Shown piece by piece: positions 1 to 8,169 of a stretch of 64,000 nucleotides of DNA. Both the position numbers and the translations under genes were made by a program. Positions within the stretch are counted from its first letter, which is position 1. Every line of letters begins with the position of its first letter. Below the pieces are notes generated by a model. The model ran no database searches. It saw only the letters and a program-made list of their open reading frames with translations, and was not told the DNA's origin. The stretch is from Bauldia sp. (GTDB taxonomy: Bacteria; Pseudomonadota; Alphaproteobacteria; Rhizobiales; Kaistiaceae): contig JAHCJZ010000002.1 of the NCBI GenBank assembly GCA_026126025.1, positions 186,001 through 250,000 of the forward strand, read 5' to 3'.

Positions 1-657
1 GATCCGTCAGGCCTTCGCCACGGCACGGCGATCGTCGCGATGTTCGTGGGCGATCCCGACGGCCGCGTGCCCGGGCTCGTGCCCGCCGCCCGGCTCTTCG
101 TGGTCGATCCGTTCGGGACCGAGGATGGCGACGAACGCGCCGACGTCTACGGCCTCGTCACGGCGCTGGAGCGGCTCATCGAGGCCGGGGTGGCGGTGAT
201 CAGCCTCAGCCTTTCCGGCAGCGACAACGCCCTGCTGCGCGAAGGGGTCGCTTCCGCGCAGGCGGCCGGCATTCCCGTCGTCGCGGCCGTGGGCAATGCG
301 GGGCCGGCCGCGCCGCCGCTCTTTCCCGCGGCCTATGACGGGGTCTTCGCGGTGACAGCGGTCGACGTCGGCGGCTCGGTCTATCGCCGCGCCGTGCAGG
401 GCCCGCATGTGCAGTTCGCGGCGCCAGGCGTGGAGATCGCGACGGCCGCCTCGATCAGCGGGATCAGGCCACAGACCGGCACGTCCTTCGCCGTGCCATT
501 CGTCACCACCGCGGTGGCGGCGGCGCTGGCGGCCGGCGTGTCGGACGGCGCGCTGGAGCATCTGGCGGCAACGGCGGTGGACCTCGGCGAGCCGGGCCAC
601 GATCCGGTGTTCGGCTGGGGGCTAGTGCAGATTCCCAGCCCCTGCGGGGCGGGGTAG
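1..657 (+). CDS. Subtilisin-like serine protease (S8 family), 5'-truncated
   Basis: The frame is open from the first base and stops at TAG 655-657, so the N-terminal part lies outside the window. Of the 218 visible residues, H7 in HGTAIVAM is the subtilase catalytic His, N99 in AVGNAG the oxyanion-hole Asn, and S162 in GTSFAVP the catalytic Ser. The Asp block must lie in the missing part. The end, GWGLVQI, is the usual close of an S8 catalytic domain, and no anchor or membrane segment follows it. The substrate cannot be told. Family call is firm because two triad blocks and the oxyanion Asn occur in the right order. Confidence 0.88.
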   Translation, partial: DPSGLRHGTAIVAMFVGDPDGRVPGLVPAARLFVVDPFGTEDGDERADVYGLVTALERLIEAGVAVISLSLSGSDNALLREGVASAQAAGIPVVAAVGNAGPAAPPLFPAAYDGVFAVTAVDVGGSVYRRAVQGPHVQFAAPGVEIATAASISGIRPQTGTSFAVPFVTTAVAAALAAGVSDGALEHLAATAVDLGEPGHDPVFGWGLVQIPSPCGAG

Positions 658-662
658 GCCGC

Positions 663-1376
663 TCAGCGGGCGGCGCGGGCGAAGCGCCGGTACCAGCCGG
701 GCGAGGCGAGCGTGTTTCGGAACACCCGCGACCGGTCGGCCGCCTCGGCCGCCGTTTCGGCGCGCGCTTCGAACGGCAGCGCCGTGGTGTCGCGCCGGAA
801 CGGGATGACCTGAACCAGGGGCGTCCCCTTCTCCAGCTCATAAAGGCCGTCCGGCGCCCGGGCGAAGAACGGGAAATGGATGGGCGCGCGATAGGTGTCG
901 GTATCGACGATCCCGGCGACCGGCTCGAACACCGCGTTGGCCCGGTTGAGCGGCGGCACGAAAAGGCAGCTCCATCCCTTCGGCGTGCGGATGGTCCAGT
1001 AGTTGTGGAACTTGCACGGCGGCGACGGCGTGGCGGGATGGCCTTCGACCTGATGGGCGCCGTGGTTGCTGACCATCGGCTTGTCGAAGTCCCAGCCCGC
1101 CGTGACCGTCGCGCCGTTGTCCCTGATCTCGAGGCGCACGGTGGCGGCGAGCGGGATGATGAAGCCGGTCATCATGGCGTCGAGGAACGGCATGCAGCGT
1201 TTGATCGTCAGGCCAGTATCCGCGGTGCCGTATTTCGTGGCGTCGACCGGCGGAAGCTTCCGGAACCAGTCGGGAATGTGGCTCTTGGCCGGGACCGGCG
1301 GCGCGATCACGCCGTCATCCTCGGGCGCGCAAAGAAAGCTGAGCCGCGGGGCCTTGGCGGAACCGAACATGCGCAT
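663..1376 (-). CDS. Uncharacterised protein, 237 aa
   Basis: Convergent with the protease gene, 5 bases away, and divergent from the repeat-protein gene at 1511. The protein has no signal peptide or membrane segment. It is rich in aromatic and proline residues, with blocks such as KSHIPDWFRKLPPVD near the N-terminus, KRCMPFLDAMMTGFIIPL near residues 60-77 and a central WTIRTPKGWSCLFVPPLNR block. The arrangement reminds me of uncharacterised proteins shared by marine bacteria and large phages, but this is memory, not a search, and I assign no function. Codon use fits its neighbours, and the length of the clean frame supports a real gene. Confidence 0.7.
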   Translation of the reverse strand: MRMFGSAKAPRLSFLCAPEDDGVIAPPVPAKSHIPDWFRKLPPVDATKYGTADTGLTIKRCMPFLDAMMTGFIIPLAATVRLEIRDNGATVTAGWDFDKPMVSNHGAHQVEGHPATPSPPCKFHNYWTIRTPKGWSCLFVPPLNRANAVFEPVAGIVDTDTYRAPIHFPFFARAPDGLYELEKGTPLVQVIPFRRDTTALPFEARAETAAEAADRSRVFRNTLASPGWYRRFARAAR

Positions 1377-1397
1377 CTCCTTGTGGCGGAAGACGCG

Positions 1398-1424
1398 CCG
1401 CGGCGGCGTTTATTCCCGCCGCGG
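1398..1424. promoter_or_regulatory. Inverted repeat between divergent genes
   Basis: Two perfect 9-base arms, CCGCGGCGG at 1398-1406 and CCGCCGCGG at 1416-1424, are separated by the AT-richer CGTTTATTC. They sit between the divergent genes at 1376 and 1511. This could be an operator or an RNA hairpin in the leader of the minus-strand gene. No clear promoter hexamers accompany it. Confidence 0.3.
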
Positions 1425-1510
1425 AGAATCTTTCGCGTCCGGGAATAGAGGTCCGCCCCGTCCGTAAGCCTTCCTGCGGCGACCAGCGCCGCTCAAAGGA
1501 GGTCTTCCAG

Positions 1511-2161
1511 ATGGCAAAGACGACCCGCATCCCGACGCTGGCGGCGGCAGCACTCCTCGCCTCCACCAGCCTCGTCGCGGCCGAGGTGCTCCCGGACGGC
1601 AACCCGCCGAAGGCGGCACCATCGGCCGTGACAGCGGAGAAGGACATCCTGGTCTCGTATTCGAAGGGCAACAGCTCCTCCAATTCGAGCTCCAACAGCT
1701 CGTCCAACTCCAGTTCGAACAGCAGCTCGAATTCGAGCTCCAACAGCTCGTCGAACTCCAGCTCGAACAGCAATTCGAACTCGAGCTCCAACAGCAACTC
1801 CAACTCCAGCTCGAACAGCAACTCCAATTCGAGCTCGAACAGCTCCTCCAACTCCAGCTCCAACAGCTCCTCGAATTCGAGCTCCAACAGCTCGTCGAAC
1901 TCCAGCTCGAACAGCAATTCGAACTCGAATTCGAACAGCTCGTGGAACGCCGGCGGCTGGGTCGATGGCGGCGAGGCAACGCTCAACCGGTCGGAACGGC
2001 GCCTGATCCAGGCGGCGCTCAACCGGCTCGGCTTCGGCGCCGGCGTCGTGGACGGCGTGTTCGGGCCGAACACCCGCGCCGCCATCCGGCGGTTTCAGGC
2101 GAGCTTCGGCTTCAGCCCCACGGGCTACCTCACGCCCCGGGAGATCCGGCGGCTGCTGTAG
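1511..2161 (+). CDS. Exported Ser/Asn-repeat protein with C-terminal peptidoglycan-binding domain
   Basis: A strong AAAGGAGG ribosome site at 1495-1502 fixes the start. Residues 1-24 are a signal peptide (LAAAALLASTSLVAA). Residues about 54-145 are an almost pure Ser/Asn tract built from SSN and SN units. The last 60 residues fold as a PG_binding_1 domain, with the motif LNRLGF.AGVVDGVFGPNTRAAIRRFQ written here with one residue masked. The likely role is an envelope protein tethered to peptidoglycan with a long, flexible, hydrophilic stalk. Partner and target are unknown. At DNA level the tract is a degenerate 12-15 base repeat at 1669-1941, so its length is probably variable between strains. 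Confidence 0.85.
   Translation: MAKTTRIPTLAAAALLASTSLVAAEVLPDGNPPKAAPSAVTAEKDILVSYSKGNSSSNSSSNSSSNSSSNSSSNSSSNSSSNSSSNSNSNSSSNSNSNSSSNSNSNSSSNSSSNSSSNSSSNSSSNSSSNSSSNSNSNSNSNSSWNAGGWVDGGEATLNRSERRLIQAALNRLGFGAGVVDGVFGPNTRAAIRRFQASFGFSPTGYLTPREIRRLL
1669..1941 (+). repeat. In-frame Ser/Asn-coding tandem repeat
   Basis: About 270 bases made only of AAC/AAT, TCC/TCG/AGC/AGT codons in units such as AACTCCAGCTCG. Synonymous codons are shuffled between units, so selection seems to act on the protein sequence and not on the DNA. Period is mostly 12 bases with some 6-base SN steps. Confidence 0.9.
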
Positions 2162-2173
2162 CCGGGGGACGAT

Positions 2174-2203
2174 GCAGGCTGCGGCCCTTGCGCCGCGGCC
2201 TGC
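2174..2203 (+). terminator. Hairpin after the repeat-protein gene
   Basis: Arms 2174-2185 (GCAGGCTGCGGC) and 2192-2203 (GCCGCGGCCTGC) pair over 12 positions with one G-T pair and a 6-base loop. It begins 12 bases after the stop codon. No T-run follows, so it would be an atypical terminator or an mRNA 3' stabiliser. Confidence 0.45.
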
Positions 2204-2342
2204 GTTCGCCGGCGCGAACCCCGACGTTTATCCTATGCGGGCCATTGTCCCCGCACGCGTGGTGCCGTTTACCTTAAGATCAAGAGCGGAATACGTTGAC
2301 CGGAATGAGTTTTCAGGATCGCTATAGAAAATGCCGCCGATC

Positions 2343-2358
2343 GGGTTAAGCTTAACCC
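2343..2358. promoter_or_regulatory. Perfect 16-bp palindrome upstream of the lipid-sugar operon
   Basis: GGGTTAAGCTTAACCC is a perfect palindrome 71 bases before the ATG at 2430, in a locally AT-rich stretch that also holds GATAAT at 2382-2387. This is a good operator candidate for the six-gene operon that follows. The regulator is unknown, and no convincing -35 box was found. Confidence 0.4.
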
Positions 2359-2429
2359 CTAAAGTGCAATGACAAAGTCCGGATAATATTCATTCCTGCC
2401 GGCTCCGACACACGCTTTCGGAGGCCAGG

Positions 2430-3908
2430 ATGGAAGCGCCGGTGCTATCGGCGGAAGGTGCGCCTGCAGACCGCAGGCCCCTCGTCCTCGACCTCGATCA
2501 TACCCTCATCCGCACCGACGTCCTTCACGAGCTGGCGCTCGCCTATGTGAAGGCGAACCCGTTCCGGGTGTTCCTGCTCGTCGCCTGGCTGCTGCGCGGC
2601 AAGACGCATCTCAAGCATCAGCTGTCGACGCGCGTCACCCTCAATGTCGACGCGCTGCCGGCCAATGAGGAGATCGTGGCGCTCGCCCGCGAGCACGCCG
2701 CCGCCGGGCGGCCGATCGTGCTCGCAACCGCGAGCGACGGGCTGATCGCGCGGCGCATTGCGCGGCGCTTCGGCTTCATCGGCCAGGTGATCGGCACCGA
2801 GAACGGCGTGAACCTCAAGGGCCGCGAAAAGGCGCGGCGGCTCGCCGAGATGTTCCCCGATGGCTTCGACTATGTCGGCGACAGCCGCCCGGATCTCGAG
2901 GTCTGGACCGTGGCGCGGAACGGCATCGTCGTCTCCGACTCGCGCAGCCTGGTGCGGCGCGCCGAGCGCGTCACCTCGGTGCAGCGCCATTTCGCCGGCG
3001 GCGGGTCGCCGACCGCGATGCTGCGGGCAATGCGGCCGCACCAATGGGCCAAGAACGTCCTCGTCTTCGCGCCGCTCGTCCTCGCCGGCATCACCGACGA
3101 GCCGCGCGCCTGGGCGATGGCGGCCCTCGCCTTCCTGGCGCTGTCGCTGATCGCGTCCGGCACCTACATCCTCAACGACCTCTTCGACCTCCAGGACGAC
3201 CGGCTGCACTGGTCGAAGCGCAACCGCCCGATCGCGAGCGGCGAGCTGGCGATCCCGCGCGCCGTCCTGCTGTGCGCGTCGCTGATTGTCGCGGGGGTGG
3301 CGATCGCGCTCCTCACCAATCTCTTCGTGGTGGCGCTGCTTGCGGTCTATGGCGGCCTGACGGTCGCCTACTCGCTCACCCTGAAGCGCCAGCCGATCAC
3401 CGACGCCTTCGTGCTGGCGACGCTCTTCACGCTGCGCATCGGGATCGGCATCGCGGCGGTGGGCGCCGAATCCTCGGCGTGGCTCCTCGTGTTCTCGATG
3501 TTCCTGTTCGGCTCGCTGTCGCTCGCCAAGCGCTACACCGAGATCGCGCGAATGCGGGAACACGGGCATCGCAAGACGTCCGGCCGCGGCTATCTCGCGG
3601 ACGATGCGGGGCTGGTGCTGACGATGGGGATCGCCAGCGGCATCGGCGCCATCGTCATCATGGTGCTCTACCTGATCGAGGACGCCTTCGCCGCCGACTT
3701 CTACCTCGAGCCGGCGCTGCTGTGGTCGTTCCCCGCGATCCTCTTCCTCTGGGTCAGCCGCATCTGGCTCCTCAGCTCGCGCGGCGAGCTGAACGACGAC
3801 CCCGTCGCCTTCGCGGTGCGCGACCGTACCAGCATCGTGCTGGGCGCCGGCATGGTCCTCACCTTCATCGGCGCGATGACCGGGCTGCCCGGCCTGACCG
3901 CGCTCTGA
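2430..3908 (+). CDS. HAD phosphatase fused to UbiA-family phosphoribosyl-polyprenyl synthase
   Basis: The 492-residue protein has two parts. Residues about 17-180 form a HAD phosphatase: DLDHT at 21-25 supplies the nucleophile and acid/base Asp, LATAS is motif II, and GDSRPD from 150 is the Mg-binding motif. Residues about 200-490 form a UbiA-type membrane transferase with NDLFDLQDD at 249-257, then KRNRPIASG and the later LAKRYTEIARMREHG block. These match decaprenyl-phosphate phosphoribosyltransferase (Rv3806c type) more than quinone or haem prenyltransferases. The inferred job is to put phosphoribose on polyprenyl phosphate at the inner membrane and remove the 5-phosphate. It starts a six-gene run with gaps of 5 to 28 bases. 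Confidence 0.85.
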   Translation: MEAPVLSAEGAPADRRPLVLDLDHTLIRTDVLHELALAYVKANPFRVFLLVAWLLRGKTHLKHQLSTRVTLNVDALPANEEIVALAREHAAAGRPIVLATASDGLIARRIARRFGFIGQVIGTENGVNLKGREKARRLAEMFPDGFDYVGDSRPDLEVWTVARNGIVVSDSRSLVRRAERVTSVQRHFAGGGSPTAMLRAMRPHQWAKNVLVFAPLVLAGITDEPRAWAMAALAFLALSLIASGTYILNDLFDLQDDRLHWSKRNRPIASGELAIPRAVLLCASLIVAGVAIALLTNLFVVALLAVYGGLTVAYSLTLKRQPITDAFVLATLFTLRIGIGIAAVGAESSAWLLVFSMFLFGSLSLAKRYTEIARMREHGHRKTSGRGYLADDAGLVLTMGIASGIGAIVIMVLYLIEDAFAADFYLEPALLWSFPAILFLWVSRIWLLSSRGELNDDPVAFAVRDRTSIVLGAGMVLTFIGAMTGLPGLTAL

Positions 3909-3930
3909 CCGGCATCGACGAGGCGACGCG

Positions 3931-5235
3931 ATGACTGACACCTTCCTCGACACCCGGACCGAAGCGCTGACGCGCCGGATGCGGAGCCGCGTGCAGGTCA
4001 CCGAAACCAGGGGACCGTACGACGGGACCGTCCGCGTGCTGCTGGTCGTAGCGCTGGCGATGACGGCCGCGCTGGCGGCGGGGCTCCTCCTCCAGATGAT
4101 CGGCGAGACGCCCGGCAGCAACAGCTATGCGCTGCTCGCCGACGCGTTCATGAACGGCCGCCTCCACGTCACCGACTGCTTCGATATCGACTGCGCGGTC
4201 TATGACGGCAGGCAGTATGTCGTCTTCCCGCCGGCGCCGGCGATCCTGGCGATGCCGTTCGTCGCCGTCTTCGGTACTTCCTTTGCCGGATTCATCGCGA
4301 TGGCGATGGCACTCTCCGGTGCCGCGCTTCTTGTCTGGTGGCGTATCTTCAAGATCCTCGAGGTCGAGCGCTCGACCGCGATCTGGCTGATGCTCGCCAT
4401 CGCTGTCGCCAGCCCGCTCTATTACGTCACGATCCGCGGCGACGGCATCTGGTTCATGGCGCAATGCGTCGCGTTCCTGACGAGCTCGGCCGCGATCTGG
4501 CTGGTGCTGGACCGCCGGTCGCTGGTGCTCGCCGGCGCGCTGATCGGCGTCGCCTTCCTCAGCCGGCAGTTCACCATCCTGCTGCTGCCGTTCGTCTACG
4601 TGCTCCACCTTCGCGGCGACCAGCGGCTGATCGGCTTCAGCCGCGCGCACATCGCCGCGGTGCTGAAGCTCGGGCTGCCGGTGCTGGCCGCGATCGCGAT
4701 CTACCTCGTCTACAATTACGCCCGCTTCGGCGACGTGCTCGACACCGGCTACGCCTACATCACGCCGCCCGCCGGCGCGGAAAACTTCCTCTACGGGCGT
4801 GCGCAGGAGGTCGGCCTCTTCTCGGCCGACTACCTCCTCTTCAACTTCATCCACTTCTTCGTTCAGGGCTTCGGCGTCACCTTCACCGGCCCCTATCTGA
4901 CCGAGCTCGGTGAGCTCGATCCGCTCGGCACGTCGATCCTCGCGGCGAGCCCGTTCGTGCTCCTCGCGATCTTCGCGCCGCTGCGGCGGCCGGTGGTGAT
5001 CGGCGCGCTCACCATCGCTGCGATGATGCTGCCGATGCTGCTTTACCATTCCAACGGGTTCACCCAGTACAACGCGCAGCGCTACTTCCTCGACTGGCTG
5101 CCGGTGCTGGCCGTGATCCTGGCGCTCACCATCAAGGCGCAGCTCAGGCCCGCTCTCGCGGTGCTGGTGACCTACGCCATCGGCCTCAACGCGGTGACCT
5201 TCGCGATCGCCGCCGTCACCGCGCCGGCGGCCTGA
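3931..5235 (+). CDS. Polytopic membrane protein, probable GT-C lipid-linked sugar transferase
   Basis: A protein of 434 residues with roughly ten membrane helices. The first long loop after helix 1 (about residues 60-95) is acidic and polar with the blocks NSYALLADAFMNGRLHV and DCAVYDGRQYVVFPPAPA, the layout of GT-C glycosyltransferases of the ArnT/PMT/DUF2029 type, where loop 1 carries a catalytic Asp. A later loop has TGYAYITPPAGAENFLYGRAQEVG. No family signature is strong enough to name the acceptor. Lying 22 bases after the UbiA gene and in the same operon, it is the best candidate to transfer the lipid-linked sugar on the periplasmic side. Confidence 0.65.
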   Translation: MTDTFLDTRTEALTRRMRSRVQVTETRGPYDGTVRVLLVVALAMTAALAAGLLLQMIGETPGSNSYALLADAFMNGRLHVTDCFDIDCAVYDGRQYVVFPPAPAILAMPFVAVFGTSFAGFIAMAMALSGAALLVWWRIFKILEVERSTAIWLMLAIAVASPLYYVTIRGDGIWFMAQCVAFLTSSAAIWLVLDRRSLVLAGALIGVAFLSRQFTILLLPFVYVLHLRGDQRLIGFSRAHIAAVLKLGLPVLAAIAIYLVYNYARFGDVLDTGYAYITPPAGAENFLYGRAQEVGLFSADYLLFNFIHFFVQGFGVTFTGPYLTELGELDPLGTSILAASPFVLLAIFAPLRRPVVIGALTIAAMMLPMLLYHSNGFTQYNAQRYFLDWLPVLAVILALTIKAQLRPALAVLVTYAIGLNAVTFAIAAVTAPAA

Positions 5236-5254
5236 GCGGAGCGCGACAACCCCC

Positions 5255-5659
5255 ATGACCCAACAGACGGCGGCGGCTGGACAGGGCAAGATGAGCCAAT
5301 ACATCCCCTTCATTCTCTTCACGGTCGTGACCAACGCGGCCGCGCAGCTCATGCTCAAGCAGGGCATGAACTCGATCGGCGCGTTTCAGGTCGGCAGCGA
5401 ACCGATCCTCGCGCTCGTCTTCCGCATCATCTTCAACCCGTTCGTCTTCTTCGGGCTGATGATCTTCGTCGTCAGCATGGGATCGCACCTCTTCGTGCTG
5501 TCCCGCGTCGACGTCTCGTTCGCGTTCCCGTTCCTGTCGATCGCCTATGTGCTGGTCGCGGTATACGCGCACTTCTTCATGAGCGAGACGCTGACCTTCA
5601 ACCACATCGTCGGCATCGGGCTGATCGTCGGCGGCACCGTCTTCATCAGCATGAAATGA
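5255..5659 (+). CDS. EmrE/ArnE-like four-helix membrane protein, candidate lipid-sugar flippase
   Basis: At most 134 residues; a second in-frame ATG at 5291 would give 122 residues and leave out the polar TQQTAAAGQGK tail. There are four membrane helices, with AAAQLMLKQGM in helix 1 and FPFLSIAYVLVAVYAHFF in helix 3, as in EamA/SMR proteins and in ArnE/ArnF, which flip undecaprenyl-phosphate aminoarabinose. The gene lies between a GT-C-like protein and sugar-modifying enzymes, which favours a lipid-linked sugar over a drug as substrate. The flippase role is inference from context. Confidence 0.72.
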   Translation: MTQQTAAAGQGKMSQYIPFILFTVVTNAAAQLMLKQGMNSIGAFQVGSEPILALVFRIIFNPFVFFGLMIFVVSMGSHLFVLSRVDVSFAFPFLSIAYVLVAVYAHFFMSETLTFNHIVGIGLIVGGTVFISMK

Positions 5660-5687
5660 GGCGCTGCGGCGCGCCAAGGAGGCATTC

Positions 5688-6698
5688 GTGAAGCATGTGA
5701 TCATCGGCGGCGACGGCTTCGTCGGTCGCCATCTCGCGCGGCAGCTGGTCGATCTCGGCGAGACTGTCGTCATCGCCGACATCGCCCGCAGCCCGTGGCC
5801 GGTCTACGAGCACGTCACCTACCTGCCGGTCGACGTCACCGACGCGGCGGCCGTGGCCACGCTGCCGATCGAGCCGGGCGACGCGGTCTACAACCTCTCG
5901 GCCAAGATGCTGTCGCCGATCCAGACCCGGGCGAAGCGCCACGACTTCTTCTGGCCGGTGAACTATCGCGGCGCCGAGAACGTCATGAAGGCGATGGCGG
6001 CCCGCGGCGTGACCACGCTCGTCCATTTCACCACCGACATGGTCTACGGCCACACCTTCAGCTGGCCGCAGGACGAGACCCATGCCACCGCGCCGCTCGG
6101 CGAGTATGGCGAGAGCAAGCTCGCGACCGAGCGGCTGGCCGAGACGTATCGCGAGCAAGGCCTCAGCATCTCGATCTTCCGGCCGCGGCTCATCATCGGG
6201 CCGGGCCGCCTCGGCATCCTGTCGAAGCTCTTCAAGCTGATCGACCGCCACCTGCCGGTGCCGATGATCGGGAGCGGCCGGAACCCCTACCAGTTCATCT
6301 CGGTTCATGACTGCGCCAGCGCCTGCGTCGCCGCCTGGCGCGCCGGCTTCCCGAACGAGGCCTACAATCTCGGCTCCGACGATCCGCCGTCGGTCCGCGA
6401 GCTCCTCGGTGGGCTGATCGAGGAGGCAAAGAGCCGCTCGTTCCTGCTGCCGACGCCGGCCTGGGCGGTGAAGGCGACGCTCAACCTCCTCGACCGGCTC
6501 AACATGCCGATCATGGATCCCGAGCAGTACATGATCGCCGACGAGTACTGCCTGCTCGACACCACCAAGGCCAAGACCCAGCTCGGCTGGCGTCCGCTTT
6601 ACGACGACACCGCGATGCTGCGGGCCGCCTATCGCGAGTACCGCGCCGGCCTGGCGAAGGGCGGCGCGACCGCCGCCCATGCCGTGCCCGCCGAATAA
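5688..6698 (+). CDS. NAD-dependent epimerase/dehydratase (extended SDR)
   Basis: The start is GTG 5688, five bases after a perfect AAGGAGG at 5676-5682. The 336-residue protein opens with the Rossmann motif GGDGFVG, has TTDMVYG as the catalytic Thr/Ser block, and the Tyr-Lys pair Y140-x3-K144 in YGESK. These are hallmarks of nucleotide-sugar epimerases, dehydratases and ketoreductases. The operon setting suggests that it acts on the pentose moiety, before or after its oxidation. It is not a DprE2-type classical SDR, since it has the extended-SDR glycine motif and length. Exact reaction unknown. Confidence 0.85.
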   Translation: MKHVIIGGDGFVGRHLARQLVDLGETVVIADIARSPWPVYEHVTYLPVDVTDAAAVATLPIEPGDAVYNLSAKMLSPIQTRAKRHDFFWPVNYRGAENVMKAMAARGVTTLVHFTTDMVYGHTFSWPQDETHATAPLGEYGESKLATERLAETYREQGLSISIFRPRLIIGPGRLGILSKLFKLIDRHLPVPMIGSGRNPYQFISVHDCASACVAAWRAGFPNEAYNLGSDDPPSVRELLGGLIEEAKSRSFLLPTPAWAVKATLNLLDRLNMPIMDPEQYMIADEYCLLDTTKAKTQLGWRPLYDDTAMLRAAYREYRAGLAKGGATAAHAVPAE

Positions 6699-6721
6699 CG
6701 AGAGAGGATGAGGAGCGCCCC

Positions 6722-8164
6722 ATGTCCGTCGCCCACGACATCAACGCCGTCGCCCCGGTTCCGCTCGCGCGGCCGCGGCTGATCACCGTCGACGAGGCAA
6801 AGCGCCTCGAGCCGAAGACCGTCGCCGACCTCTTCGTCGCGCACATGAACCCCGGCCAGCTCCACTTCATGAAGCTGCTCGGCTTCCACAAGATCATCGT
6901 CGAACGCGCCGAGGGGCCGTACTATTTCGAGCGCGGCGGCCGGAAGATCCTCGACTTCTTCGGCGGCTTCGGATCGCTCGCCTTCGGCCACAACCACCCG
7001 CGCATCCTAGAGGCGCGGCGGAAATTCGCCGAAGAGCAGCGCCACGACATCGGCATGGCGTTCCTGTCGCAATATGCGGCGGCGCTGTCGGCCAACCTCG
7101 CCGCGATCTCGCCGGGCGACCTCGACTTCGTCTTCCTCGGCTCCACCGGCTCCGAAGCGATGGAAGCGGCGGTGAAGGTCGCGGAGCGAGCCCAGGGCCC
7201 GAGGCGGTCGAAGATCGTCTACGCGGAGAACGCCTTCCACGGGAAGACCAAGGGCGTCCTGTCGATCACCGACTCGAAGCTCTACCAGTCCGAGTTCCGC
7301 CTCGTGCCGGGCCATGTGAAGGTGCCTTTCGGCGACCTTCAGGCGATCGAGCGCGTCATCGCGGCCGATCCCGAGATCGGCATCGTGGTGCTGGAGACCG
7401 TGCAGGGCGGCGCCGGCATCGTCGAGGCCGACGCTGCGTTCTGGCAGGGGCTCCGCGCGCTCTGCGACCGCACCGGCGTCCTCTGGGTCGCCGACGAAGT
7501 GCAATGCGGCGTCGGCCGGACCGGCCGGTTCTACGCCTTCGAACATGCCGGCGTGGTGCCGGACGTGACGGCGCTCGCCAAATCGCTCGGCGGCGGCAAG
7601 GCCGCGGTCGGCGCGATGATCGCCCGCGGCGATATCTACAAGCGCGCCTATGGCACGTCGAAGACCGCGATGATCCACGCGGCGGCGACCTTCGGCGGCA
7701 TGGGCGAAGCCTGTGTCACCTCGATCGAGGCGCTCAACGTCCTCTACGACGAGGACCTGATCGGCAACTCGGAGCGGGTCGGCGCCTACCTCAAGGCGCG
7801 GCTGGTCGAGGTGCAGAAGAAGTATCCGCGCCTCATCAAGGAGGTGCGCGGCCGCGGCCTGATGATCGGGCTCGAGCTGCAGGATTTCAGCACTGCGCTG
7901 CCGTTCGGCATCCGCCAGCTGGTGTCGACGCTCGACGACAAGCTGAAGGGCAGCCTCGCCGGCTTCCTCGGCAACCTCCTGATGCGCGACTACGGCATCC
8001 TCGTCGCCTTCACCGAGTACAATCGCAACGTCATCCGCCTCGAGCCGCCGCTGGTCATCGGCAGGGAGCATGTCGACACCTTCGTCGACGCGCTCGACGA
8101 CCTTCTGTCGCGCGGCGTGGTGAAGATCGTCACCGACTTCCTGCGCGGCCAGCGGGCCAACTGA
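6722..8164 (+). CDS. Class III PLP-dependent aminotransferase
   Basis: This 480-residue protein has GSTGSEAMEAAVKVAE (cofactor phosphate binding), NAFHGKTKG, VADEVQCGVGRTG (the Asp that binds the PLP ring nitrogen) and K287 in ALAKSLGGG, the Schiff-base lysine. It is longer than acetylornithine aminotransferases because of an N-terminal stretch of about 55 residues. In this operon the obvious amino acceptor would be the keto-sugar made by the downstream DprE1-like oxidase. An alternative is a HpnO-like enzyme that aminates ribosylhopane, but no other hopanoid gene is in view. The ribosome site is a GAGGA-type sequence just before ATG 6722. Confidence 0.88.
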   Translation: MSVAHDINAVAPVPLARPRLITVDEAKRLEPKTVADLFVAHMNPGQLHFMKLLGFHKIIVERAEGPYYFERGGRKILDFFGGFGSLAFGHNHPRILEARRKFAEEQRHDIGMAFLSQYAAALSANLAAISPGDLDFVFLGSTGSEAMEAAVKVAERAQGPRRSKIVYAENAFHGKTKGVLSITDSKLYQSEFRLVPGHVKVPFGDLQAIERVIAADPEIGIVVLETVQGGAGIVEADAAFWQGLRALCDRTGVLWVADEVQCGVGRTGRFYAFEHAGVVPDVTALAKSLGGGKAAVGAMIARGDIYKRAYGTSKTAMIHAAATFGGMGEACVTSIEALNVLYDEDLIGNSERVGAYLKARLVEVQKKYPRLIKEVRGRGLMIGLELQDFSTALPFGIRQLVSTLDDKLKGSLAGFLGNLLMRDYGILVAFTEYNRNVIRLEPPLVIGREHVDTFVDALDDLLSRGVVKIVTDFLRGQRAN

Positions 8165-8169
8165 GCGCC

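Noticed and set aside
1669-1941. CRISPR-like array
   Set aside because: Regular repeats are a coding Ser/Asn tract with no spacers; no other repeat-spacer pattern occurs in the window.
2296-2328. Promoter TTGACC with TATAGA before the lipid-sugar operon
   Set aside because: The spacer is 21 bases, too long for a sigma-70 promoter.
2445-4121. 558-codon antisense frame over the UbiA gene
   Set aside because: Charged, repetitive translation without signal or domain; the plus-strand gene has clear catalytic motifs.
6722-8164. Hopanoid aminotransferase HpnO
   Set aside because: Possible by family, but no squalene cyclase or hpn gene is nearby while a keto-sugar-forming oxidase is the next gene.
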